Origin: Gordius sp. MW1
Lineage: Eukaryota; Nematomorpha; Gordioida; Gordea; Gordiidae
Assembly: GCA_964036665.1 (NCBI GenBank)
Contig: OZ038530.1
Location: forward strand, 7,082,501-7,146,500
Direction: 5' to 3'
Length of the DNA: 64,000 nucleotides
The notes beneath the pieces were generated by a model that searched no databases, was not told the DNA's origin, and saw nothing but the letters and a program-made list of their open reading frames with translations. Positions within the stretch are counted from its first letter, which is position 1. Each line of letters begins with the position of its first letter. Below are positions 44,431 through 55,900 of the stretch, in pieces. The position numbers and the translations under genes were made by a program.

Positions 44431-46852
44431 AGGGACATGAAATATTTTCAAACCTAATTTTTACATGCTAAATACTGATTTATTTAATCTGACGAATTAT
44501 AAATTATCAATAACGTATTAATTGCTATGCAATTTATGGGCTCGTTTTTTGGTTGTCAGTTGTCCGTTGTCCGTCCGTCCCTATCTATTTGCATTGGGTA
44601 TATTAGGTTATCGATTTTTTAAATTAATGCATGAGAAAGAGGTGCCCCACCCCTCATCTCTATCTCCCTCGCTGTGTTATTTTTAAAATTTATGCATAAG
44701 AGGTGCCCCACCCCTCATCTCTATCTCCCTCGCTTTCGGGCGGGGTCGGGTTTTAATTGCTATGTTAAATTAATGCATAAGTATATCTATTCGTTTTTGA
44801 ATTGGGTAACATTGATATTAATTGCTATAATTACCCTATGCCCTCCACTACAAGGGCCTATGCCTCTACTGATATGGGTCCCTGTGCCCCTACAAAAGTC
44901 TATGCCTCTATTAATGTGGGTTCGAACCCCGGCGAACGTTCTGAATTGCTGGTTCGATTCCCGGAGAGGGCAAATTTTTTTTTTATTTTTTAAATTAAAT
45001 TAATATATTTTTCCTGTTACTACCATTGATAATATGACTTTTTGGCCGTCCGCTTGTTCTATTATTGTTTCATTTTATTATATAATAAACATAAATAAAA
45101 GTTGTTTACTTTTAATTGCTATGCAATTTAACTAGTTTTTGGGTTAGAATCCCGGAGTTTTTTTTGACTCTTATGATTGTTCTTGCTACTATCATTGATA
45201 ATAAGACTTTATGGCCGTCCGCTGGCTGCTGACCAATGAAAAAAACGACTATTGGCCAAAATGTGAATCCGAGTTTATTTTTTCGTTTTTTTTTACTATT
45301 ATGATTGTTCCTGTTACTACCATTGCTATTATGACTTTTTGGCCGTCCGCTGGCTCCTGACCGATGGAAAAAATGACCATTGGCCAAAATGTGAATTGAA
45401 ATTATTTTTTTCGTTTTTTTTGACTATTATGATTGTTCCTGTTCCTACCATTGCTATTATGACTTTTTGGCCGTCCGCTGGCTGCTGACCAATGGAATAA
45501 AATGACCATTGACCAAAATGTGATTCGAAAATTTTTTTTTCGTTTTTTTTGACTATTATGAATTTATATCCACTTTTACCGTGTCCTGGCTGCTGACCAA
45601 TGGAAAAAAATGACCATTGGCCAAAATGTGATTCGAAAATTTTTTTTTCGTTTTTTTTACTCTTATGAATTTATATCCATTTTTCCGTGTGCTGGCTGCT
45701 GACCAATGGAAAAAAATGACCATTGGCCAAAGTGAGCATCTAATTTTTTTTCCGTTTTTTTGGCTATCATTGAATTATAGAGTATCTGTTGGTACTAACC
45801 AATGGAGAAAAAATGACCATTCGCCAAATTTTTGATTTTTTTAATTAAAAATTGTTCAAATTCAACAAAAAAATTCTCCCAACAATTCTGCAAATTCTTA
45901 ACATTGTGATGTTTTATAATATAATGTTTGTTATACCCATAATCACTAAAGGCCATAAAAACTAATGTAATACCCACCTAGATGCAAACACTAAATCTAA
46001 CCCTACCCCTTGCCTATATTACATTTTGCCTATAAATGGAAAATTTGTATAAATAATTAATTAATCATTAGGCATTTAATACCCCCCTCTAGGCATTCTC
46101 GCCCCTTCCCACCTTTCTCGCCCATAAATTGCATAGCAAATATGATACATTTATACGAAGTATAGATGAGTCGTCCCCCCTTCCCTTCCCCCCTTCCCTT
46201 CCCCCCTTCCCTTCTCCCCTCCCCCTTCCCACGAGGGCCGAAGTCCCGAGTTTATATATTATGAATCAATATCTGTAAATAAGTTCTCAATGAATAAGTG
46301 TGAATGTTTCCATTTAAATAGTGATGAGATATCAATAACAATAATGATCGGGGGGGGGGGAATTGAAGACGTGAGTAAGTAAACAATAGTATTGTACCGC
46401 GCGTTGATTACACACCATAATAGTGATAAGGTGGTAAATAATACAATCATGATCGAGGGGGGGGGATTGACGATGTAAACAACAATAATGGGGAGATAAA
46501 AATATATCAACGATACCATCTCGATCGGGAAGGGGAATTATATCAAACCAACGCGATCATCGTATAACGCGCTGACAACAATAATAAGGATGGGGAGATA
46601 GGGACTGCGTGACAAGCAATAACTTCTTTCTTTAACTTGAAGGGTAATAAAACTAGAAAGGGGAGGGGTAAATTAAATATTTATCATAAACGACTAAAAC
46701 CCGTGATAGGCGGCTAAAACTAGTTATACAGAATAGACCTATAATAAAACTAATCCTTAAACGAGGGAAGGGGGGAGGAAACGGCGTAGATACACCATTA
46801 ACATTTATTCAAACGGGTGACAAATAAAAAATTTAAATTTGGCCTTATGCCA
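44431..46852 (+). repeat. X-family repeat copy, plus orientation, truncated at right
   Basis: A near-copy of 38737-41330 in the same orientation, differing by small indels and by extra tRNA-like sequence at 44820-44985. It ends abruptly inside the GGCCTTATGCCAC unit, where the ~160-bp tandem array begins. Confidence 0.85.
44850..44980 (+). repeat. Double tRNA box-B-like module in X copy
   Basis: GTGGGTTCGAACCCCGGCGAACG (about 44916-44938) and GCTGGTTCGATTCCCGGAGAGGGC (44948-44971) each fit the RNA polymerase III box B consensus. The same pair appears at 5042-5065 and 5080-5105. No full tRNA fold can be drawn; a SINE head or tRNA relic is likely. Confidence 0.55.
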
Positions 46853-46857
46853 CAGTT

Positions 46858-47558
46858 ATATAATTATTTGAGATTTTTACTCTTTAACAAAATTTTATCT
46901 TTTAATTAGATAATTGTTTTAGAAATAGTACACAACATATCCTTCTAGTTACAAACTTAAGAGTAAGTTAATAAAATTTCAAGATTAATATTTTATATTC
47001 TCATTTTAGAACTTTGTCATATAATTATTTGAGATTTTACTCTTTAACAAAATTTTATCTTTTAATTAGATAATTGTTTTAGAAATAGTACACAATATAT
47101 CCTTCTTACAAACTTAAGAGTAAGTTAATAAAATTTCAAGATTAATATTTTAAATATTCTCATTTTAAAACTTTGTTATGTAATTATTTGAGTTTTTCAC
47201 TCTTCAAAATTTTATTTTTTCATTAGATAATTGTTTTAGAAATAGTACACAACATATCCTTCTAGTTACATACTTAAGAGTAAGTTAATAAAATTTCAAG
47301 ATTATTATTTTGAATATTCTCATTTTAAAACTTTGTTATATAATTATTTGAGATTTTACTCTTTAACAAAATTTATCTTTTAATTAGATAATTGTTTTAG
47401 AAATAGTACACAACAGATCCTTCTCGTCACAAACTTAAGGGTGTGTTAATATTTTAAATATTCTCATTATAAAACTTTGTTATCTAACTATTTGTAACAA
47501 AATTTTATATTTTAATTAGATAATTGTTTTAGAAATAGTACATAACATATCCTTCTCA
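46858..47558 (+). repeat. Tandem array, ~160-bp unit, about 4.5 copies
   Basis: Units starting ATATAATTATTTGAG begin at 46858, 47019, 47178, 47338 and 47482 (periods 161, 159, 160, 144). Each contains CTCTTTAACAAAATTTTATCT, AGATAATTGTTTTAGAAATAGTA and TTAAGAGTAAGTTAATAAAATTTC. The last unit stops about 10 bp before the viral segment. A single monomer exists at 37960. Confidence 0.9.
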
Positions 47559-47743
47559 AATAAAAATTACACAAACAAGACCAAACGCTTCCTATTTTAA
47601 TCATCACATCCCCATCACATTTTACTTTCCACATTTCACCATAAGCTCGCTTTGATTCTACGCTTTTTGTCTAACGCTCGCATATCGCTTTATATCACGC
47701 TAAAATCGCAACGTCATACGCATAAACGCATATTTTATTCATC

Positions 47744-48653
47744 ATGTCTGACCAACTCGTGTTCACCAAAGAGCAGCTGGATTCTGTAGCCACCGAGGCC
47801 CTTAGCTACTTTAAAAACGAAGACTTCTACCAGGACTTACCTTTAGAAGTCTATGAAGCAATGAGATACAAAGGATTTGGACCCAATGCTACTTATCCAT
47901 AGCATGCTACTCCAATCTAAAACACAAACCTTGAGGTTGAACACCTTGAGACAACAAACCTTTAGTGCTCACTTGGTCCTCCTAGGTGTCACTGCTAGTT
48001 TCAGAGGCACCGAGCTAAGGAAAGTGTTGGCAAAGTCCAACGATGAATTCAGGGCTGACATGAGAAACCTAGCTGATCTCTACAAGATCAAATATGGCAA
48101 ACCAACGGATGCTCACACAATCACATTGGCCAGGATAGCCTCAGCAGTCCCGTTTGTGTGTGTGCGCGTCGCTCACATTTGCAAACATGCCGGAGTGGTG
48201 ACGCTCCCGCCTAACCTCGAGGACTTCCCCTTTGGACTACGCTCTAATCAAATTTTTGCTCTTCTGCCCATGAATGCTGGAGTGGATGTCCAGTTCCTAG
48301 CTGATGACGTCATCAACGGCGTCTGCAGAGAATGGAAGGTATGTGATGTGAGTCGTGCTCGCATGTCCATGGAGGAGGCTGTTGTGGACAACATACCCCT
48401 CAGAGTTGAGCCCCCTACCAGCCCCCCGAGTGAAACAACAGTACACCAAAACTCTCAAGACTCGTCTGACGATAACACCTCAAATCCATCTGAGAATGGA
48501 AATTTTAACACGACGGATGGTACCCAAGCAGCTGAGGGTAATAACAATGCTCCGTCTAACACAACCGCCGGCGGAGGTCTTCAACAAACCACCACGCCAA
48601 CTTTCCCCAGTTTACCCAGAAGACAGCGGGACTCAACCCACAAGTTCCCTTGA
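47744..48653 (+). pseudogene. Phenuivirid-like nucleoprotein (N), endogenous copy with one frame break
   Basis: In the virus, N coats genomic RNA. Here an ATG at 47744 opens 52 codons ending at TAG 47900-47902. The second, overlapping frame (from 47877 to TGA 48651-48653) carries the N core. Diagnostic text includes RGTELRKVLAKSNDEF and TITLARIASAVPFVCVRVAH, matching the conserved RNA-binding core of phlebovirus-type N in order and spacing, plus DFPFGLRSNQIFALLP. A Ser/Asn/Thr/Pro-rich tail of about 75 residues (QDSSDDNTSNPSENGNFNTT and onward) is unusual for phenuivirid N, which normally ends soon after the core. A single indel within 47877-47902 separates the two frames. It could alternatively be a related bunyavirus family. 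Confidence 0.8.
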
Positions 48654-48667
48654 GGAGAAGTGTCACC

Positions 48668-48963
48668 ATGGATGAAGATGATAGACAACTCCTAGGTAGG
48701 GCCGTTTTGCCTATGCCATCAAGTTTGACAAAGCCATTTATCCTAAAAGAGCACCAGGGGGCGATCACATTGCAAGCCTTCTAAACTTTAGTCAAATTGC
48801 CTACAGAGGTGCCTTGATAGAGGAGAACATAAGAATTGGCACCCTCAAAAGATTGGACATCCTCGAATTGAGGTTCAACAAGATTTACTTAACAGAAGCC
48901 GCAAGAACAGAATTGATCAAGATGAGAGACTCTGAACCACGGAATGTAGACTGGCAGTATTAA
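48668..48963 (+). pseudogene. Second viral frame downstream of N, with a frame break
   Basis: An ATG at 48668, 14 nt after the N stop, opens MDEDDRQLLG. Near 48700 the coding-like text moves to another phase and continues as FAYAIKFDKAIYPKRAP, IASLLNFSQIAYRGALIEEN and LKRLDILELRFNKIYLTEAA, ending at TAA 48961-48963. Composition and codon use match the N frame. It may be a separate accessory protein or a C-terminal domain of a longer N, because the frame used by the ATG is also open upstream across the N tail. I do not recognise a family. Confidence 0.6.
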
Positions 48964-49700
48964 CTTAACCCACGAGTAAAAATACACTACTTAATGGGTA
49001 ACACTAACCAATATAAATGCTCAATTCAGCGTCGTCGTTTTTTAAATGTCGTCGTTTCAGATCATTACACCGGTGTAACGGTCTATTATTAGCCTTGGTC
49101 TCCCCTGTCTATATAATTTTGTTAGGTGACTATTTTTAACAACTAACTTGTTCATATAGCTTGATACAGTGGTGTTTCCCAAACAATTATGAAATAGTAT
49201 ATGCCAATTTACAAATACACAATAAAATGTATAAGATCGAAAATCGCCAATTAAATATACAACTTAATAAGAAATTAATACAATCAAATGTTTAACACGA
49301 ATCACATATAAAGATTTTTTATCGACTTATACCAAGCTTTTAAACTAATTTTTTATCGATATTTTGAAATTGGGCTACGCAGCCTAAATTTAATTGTGTA
49401 TTACTTTTAAATCTGAACAAAACCCCTGTTAACAATCTAGTACCTACTGATAAAAAATCTATATTATATTATATGTATAGTTTACTTAACAAAGCATGTC
49501 AGAAGGTTGGTGAAAATTAGTCACTAAATTTTATTGGGAATAACAATGCTTTATAAAATTTGACAAATTGTTGAGGTGACAATAGACAGGCATATAAGGT
49601 TGTTCCCTCAATAAAACGTACATTCATAAACATTATAGTAAATTATCGACTTGAATTATACCATATTCCTTTAAATCATTTTTGCTTGTAGTCATTTTGA
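48964..49700. other. Viral 3' noncoding end and AT-rich spacer
   Basis: Up to about 49110 this is the presumed viral 3' noncoding region (GTCGTCGTTTTTTAAATGTCGTCGTT near 49031-49056; TTGGTCTCCCCTGTCT at 49095). Beyond it is AT-rich sequence without a supported feature up to the HAP2 3' end. Confidence 0.5.
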
Positions 49701-49709
49701 TAATTCGCA

Positions 49710-49938
49710 TTATTTAAAGCAGGCTGAATAATAGACATAGTTTTGATGATTAGTTATTTTACTTTTGATAATCGTAGATCGTCCTTCGGTGAATAGAATG
49801 TTGTACAAAGGTAATGAAGGCCCACAAATGGCAACAGAAAAAAGAATATTAAATTTAACAAAAACTCCTTTAAATGTCCCATACGTCTCACTGGTCCACC
49901 ACTTATAAATCAAATATAGAAAATTAAGGCTTTGATAC
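49710..49938 (-). CDS. Possible alternative last exon of HAP2
   Basis: If the last exon is spliced at GTAAAT (donor at 49991, after 49992) instead of reading into the TAA at 49988-49990, an acceptor at 49939-49940 (GTTGAG) continues the frame in phase for 76 codons to TAA 49710-49712. The text (YQSLNFLYLIYKWWTS, FNILFSVAICGPSLPLYNIL) is hydrophobic and could add one or two membrane segments. The donor context CAC/GTAAAT is weaker than the others. Both endings may be used. Confidence 0.45.
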
Positions 49939-49987
49939 CTCAACGTGTTTTAAAGGCAATATAACAAATAAAATCATATGTACAAAT

Positions 49988-52900
49988 TTACGTGAAAGGA
50001 TTTATTGGATCACCGTTCAAATTATATTTAACAGGTATCTCTTTCAAATCTTGTTCATAATATCGTTGCATATTTTTTTCAACAAACGGCGTCAATCCCC
50101 AAGAGCCTACCGCAGGAAAAATAAGACCGATAATGGCTTTGCATACACCTATTCAAAATTTAAAATATTTTATAAATAATAAAAAAAAGTTCTGCAAACA
50201 TTAGCATCATATTACCTTTTAGCATAGTTATACCCACGACAGTTAACAATCCTAACAATGCATATCTCAAAATGGTAGCAAAACTTGAATTTGTATTTGT
50301 TGCGAAATGACCGGCTGGTAGGTAATTAAATATTCCCTCATTTTTAGTGTCTTTTAAAAGATTGTCATAACCCAATTTATGATTTTTATAGATGTCACTT
50401 AATTTCATACAATTCATAACAACTTTCTCATCCTCGCACTAAAAAATAATCATAGTTGCTCTGTATTATAAAATTAGATGATGACACTCTTTATTGTGAA
50501 TTATAATAGTCTTATAATTTTTGAATTAAATGATTTAGGAAAAAATGTAAAAATGCCTCAAATTAATTATTTTTAAAAATTAATTACAATGCACTGGCAT
50601 TCTCCATAACAAGCACAAATACTATTTGGTTTTATTGAAAAATCTCTGGTTGCCATAACTTTCCCATTGTTGTTTTTCAGGTCTACTACAAAATTATTAA
50701 TTAACAAATTATTTAATTTTTGTGCAATAACATGCATAATTAAAGTAGGCGAGCCAAAACACAATTGCAATTTGGCAAAAGTTTAAAAAAATGATTGTGC
50801 TTGAATTGCTTCCGATTTGCCTTTAATTATGCGATTGATGAGTAGGATTTTTATGAAGTTATGTTACAATGACTACAAACGCTATTCGGATTTTAAATTT
50901 TACCTTGGCATTGAACTATTAACGGATTATCAAATCCTTTGGTTAAGTTGGGTAAGAATTGTGCTTTATCAAATATGATATCTATGGATATTTTTCGTGA
51001 TTGGGCCGGAGCCAGAAATTTGTTGATTGTTTTAGACAAGGTGAAAAGATTTGTGCAATTATGAAGTTTAATTTGAAAATATGACTCCATTACCCCAACG
51101 TTCATTATTAGCACTTCCACCTTAGCTATTGAGTCCGATGTTTTAACCGTAATAGATGTAATTAATCCGTTGTTCCTTCAAAATTTGAGTAAAAAAACAT
51201 TTTAGTCGAATTTTACTGACAAAAAATATCATTTTTCATATTTTAAAATTGGAAGAAATTTTACTCAATATAGGTGGTCTTGAAGTTTGAACTAAACACT
51301 TGAATTTTAGCATGGGTGAAAACCAACTTAGAATAAATAAACATGATATTTAAGTTATCGGCTAACTCAGTGTTGGAGGAATTCTTAGAATTAGCAGATG
51401 ACAGTAATTTGCTATATACAGACATGGGATGTGATTTGCTACCATTTGTGGCAACATTCAACTTTGAATTTTTGTCGATTGACCATATTAAATGCTTTGG
51501 ATACAGAATTCCACGGTATTTGAGCAGATAACTGCCTTGTATACCTAACCTAGTTTTTATCTAAAATTATTGATAATTTTTAAGGCATCATACTGTTTCA
51601 TCTATCCAGAAATCTAGGGGTTGATGTTTGAAGCAGCTAAAACAATTTACAATTTAATTAACGCGCGTTAAAATTATGGACACACATTTATGAACTAAAA
51701 AATTTGCAATAATTTAGGCTATTAAAATAGTCAAAAATTTAGCCCTTAAATAGTGAGCATAATCTTGCAAATATGCATCGCGACACGATCTAAGCTTATT
51801 GCATAAGAAGTTGAAGTTTAATTCTGCACAAACGCAAATAAACCCAAAATATATTATCAAACTTTTGGATCACTCCTATTAAATTCCGCTAGAATTTTTT
51901 TTTGTAATTTAGAATACATAAAGCAAAGCTTTCAGACGCCAAGAGAGTCTATTCATAATAACATATTAAAGTAAACACAATATAGTTTAAAACTCTCGCC
52001 AATTTTCCAACCCTAGAGGGCAAATTTGTTTCAAACTATACTATAAAGTGGCGATGTAACACGGCTGGGTTTTGTTTGGTCGACCTTTCGTTTTAGTCGA
52101 TTAAACATAAACAGACCAAAGCTTTTTTGGTCTATTTTTCTTAGTCGCATAAAAAGAGCAAAGATTCTTTGGTCAAACCTTTAGTCTGCTTATGTTTAGT
52201 CGACTAAAACCAAAAGTCGACCACACAAAACCCAGCCCTTTTTACAACACTACTATAAATAATCAGAGGGCTCAACATTGAAGAGCAAGAGAGATTTTAG
52301 ATTTGTGCGCGTCAGCGCCATAAACTTTAATGTTACTCTAAATTTCATGGATGTCGTTTAAGTGTTTACAAAATTTTATTTAAAAATTACATACAAAATT
52401 GTATGTTAGTTTTAATAATCGAACTATCTTTTAATACACATTTTTAAAACGATTTGGTAAACTATATATTCTTCAAATGTAACTAGCTTTTAGCCTAGCA
52501 GCTATAACTAAAATTACAAACTCCGATAAAAAATAAAGTTCATTTGCACATATCGTAAAAATTATAATAATTTTATAATTGAACATAAAAATTGATTAAT
52601 GGTTAAAAAATTACCTTTGTATAGGCTGCGAACATTTAGATGGTTGTTGTTCAAAGCCTTGAAATGAAACACCAATTTTGTTACAGGATAATCCAGACCC
52701 ATCAAAGTTATCAGTTTCAATAACTAGACTCTCGCTTAACCCTTCCTTGCTCATATTAAATCAATAACATGGTATTATAACATTTTAATTAAACATTTCA
52801 GTTACCTGAATTTAAGAGACTATCAACATTAAAACTTATTATTTATAAATATATTTGAGGGTTATGGAAACTATAAATATGGCCACACTTTATTCAAACA

Positions 52901-55900
52901 TCAATTATATACCTATAACCCCCCTAATTTTTTGGCTCATTAGGCGACATAAACTGCTCATGTCATATGTTTGATATGGCAAAATGGGAACCGGTCAAAG
53001 TCGCAGAAAAAAGCAGCAGAATTGGTCAGAACTGGTCAGATCAAGATTGGTCAGGAGGGTTAGTGTTTTAGGTCAGCGTTTTAGGTTCGGGTTAGGGTTA
53101 GGGTTATATGCACATCAAATTCCTTCTCCATTTGAGATTTAATTCTAATATATTGATTATCTAAAATCTTAAGATGACCAGTTCTGACCAATTCTGCTGC
53201 TTTTTTTCTGCGACTTTGACCCCGATTCGGCAAAATGTGTACCATTAAATCCACCATTTTGAATTTAACTATATCCCATCTTTTTCTGCAGTGTTCCCCA
53301 TTATTTAAACAGAAAAATTTACCTTTCTCATTAGTTAATAAATAAAAAAGAAAGTTAGTGAATCACATCATCATAGTATTTTTCTTTTTGTGAATTTTGT
53401 AAATTATATTTTAAAATTTTGTTTTTAATGTTTAACCATTCTAATATTATTAAATCAGCTACACTCTAATTAAATAAATTACTATAATCTATATGTCCTC
53501 CCCTTATTTGTTAACATTTCAAAATGGCGATAAAACGTTAGTGAGCAGTCTATCTATTGTAGTATATGTATGAAAATGTCTTCACCCCCATTGTATGAGC
53601 AAAAGACCCCGACGTATGTTCAAAATCGATTTGAGGTAATAAGAGTATACTAGAAATAGTGTCAGTACCTATATCAATTTTAAACTTTTATGGAAATTTT
53701 TATTGAATTAGGTATATGATTATTGAAAACTAAAACATAACGTTGCATCATTCCAAGGGCGTAGCCAGCTTTGGAATTAAAGGGGGGCAAAAATGATTTA
53801 AGGAGGGGCAAAATGATAATTTTTAAAATTTAAGTCATAATATTAATAAACTTGACTAAATTTTTGGATTAACCTAACGTTAAAAATATAGATTTTAAAT
53901 AAAATATATATATAATTATTTCTGTAAATAATCTAAAGGTTATTAGGAATGCGTTTATAGAGAATTTTTTATTTAACCAAAAATTGAAAAAAATTTCGTT
54001 TAGATGCTAAGGAGACCCTCAGGACCGTGGCAATTACAGAGGTATCAAGTTAACTTGCCACTCAAGGATCTTAGTAACAAGGCTGAAAACGAGGTTGAAA
54101 TATCGGCTAACCAATTCGGATTTGTGGCCGGCAAATTCACAATCGACCCAATCTTCGCACTAAGACAAATGATGGATAAGTATGGTGAAAAGAGGAAAGA
54201 CCTACTACGATCTTTATCTACATGAAGAAAGCTTATAACACGGTCCCCCGCGATTTAATATGGTGGTGCCTGAGAAAACAAAATATCCTGAGGCATAAAT
54301 ACGGCTTACGAAAAATATTTATGAAGCCTCAAACTCTTGCGTTAGGACGACAGTTGGAGACTGTAAATCTTTTTAAGGCTTTAAGTCTCTTTTTATTTAA
54401 TATAATAATAGACACGACAACAAGAGACATTCAAAAGCCATCGCCATGGTGTATGCTATATGCCGATAATGTAGTACTATGCAAGGAAATAAAGGAGAAA
54501 GGATTCGAAGAAGCCGAAAAGTTGTCAAAGCGCTTAGCTGGATATGGTTTAAAGGTCAACGATCGAAAAACGGTTTACATGGAAAAGAACGGTACAGACA
54601 TCCCATCGCTGGATGACCATCTAAAGTACCCAAAAGTAGACATGTTTACATACCTCGGCTCGATGCTACATCAAGAGGGAGGTTGCGCAACGGAATTCAA
54701 TGCCCGGATCCAAAATAGATGGCTTAAATGACGAAGTATATCCGGTGTAATGTGCGACTAGAAAATGCCAATGTGGTTGAAGAGAAAAGCTTACAAATCC
54801 ATCGTAGGACCGGTGTTACTTATGGTAGTGAAACTTGGGCATTAAACACCACGGAAGGAAAGCTATTACAATTCAGAGAGATGAGAATGAATGATACGGT
54901 GGAGCTTGGGGTATACTAGGCTCGACCATATGATGTATGACTTCCTCGTGACAAAAAATGGGTATTCAACCTATGGCGTACATGATTAACGAAAATCGGC
55001 TAAGGTGGTCTTGGTATATACTAAGAAGGGACACGAATGACTTAAATCGAAAAGTACTGGACATGGAGGTACCGGGAAAGAGAGGAAGAGGACGGCCTCC
55101 GTGTCACGTGGAAAGGGCAAGTCGACAAAGTGGTTAAAACAAAAGAGATTTGTCAAGATACAAGATGTAAGAAACTAATCAAAACAAACTCCACGACTGT
55201 GGGACCAAATATTTAATAAAGAATAGAGATTTCGTCATTTTGATAATGTAAGCACACTTTTGGGGGGTATTTTTAAATAACTTATATAATCAATTATTGT
55301 TTGTTTAAATAGAACCATAAATAGATAAAGTATGTAAATCATTTCGAATTATTTACCTTAATTTGAGGCAAAAATTTATCCACATTATTAGGACTCACAA
55401 CCAAAGGGATAGTTAATCTTTGGCTCCCTGCTTCAAGTGGCAAATTCAATTTTTCAGTTGTCGCGTACACTTGATTTAAGGCAAATGATTTTACCTTCAA
55501 AATAATTATTCTCATGTTTATATTTTTCTATTAATTTCTATGCAATAAGTATATAAGTAAGATTAAAAATTATTTGTACTCAAATGGATTTTATGTTTGA
55601 AATTATCTTAAATTTTTATCGAGCTAATTGGGAATTGCTTATTTCGACAGTATTATATGTGATCTAGACTTAATTTATTTGGATTAATTTTCACATTTAT
55701 ATATCTCTATAAAAGTAAGATAATTTTCATTTAATCAAGCTCTAAAATTTTACGAACCTATTTTGTGATACAAATGCGCTAAAAGACTATTAATCAATTG
55801 TGTATTTGTACTCGCATAGATATAAATTATTGTTATTTTTCCTTAAATACATTCCCACTCCTATAAAGTATTGCTGCAAATTATAAACTCCAATAAATTA

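Larger units (their letters stand above)
47569..49110 (+). mobile_element. Endogenous viral element: phenuivirid-like nucleoprotein segment
   Basis: The stretch carries a nucleoprotein-like frame (47744-48653) and a second frame (about 48668-48963), with GC content well above its surroundings. The left edge reads ACACAAACAAGACCAA at 47569-47584, similar to the conserved ACACAAAG-type termini of phenuivirid segments. TTGGTCT at 49095-49101 is an exact inverted match to AGACCAA at 47578-47584, and about nine bases lie outside each. This suggests capture of an almost whole segment. Frame breaks near 47877-47902 and near 48700 show it is a genomic fossil. No retroelement tail or target duplication was found. 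Confidence 0.82.

Noticed and set aside
52063-52237. Palindrome as a regulatory hairpin of HAP2
   Set aside because: A related palindrome with the same ends occurs at 61594-61786, so a MITE family explains it better.
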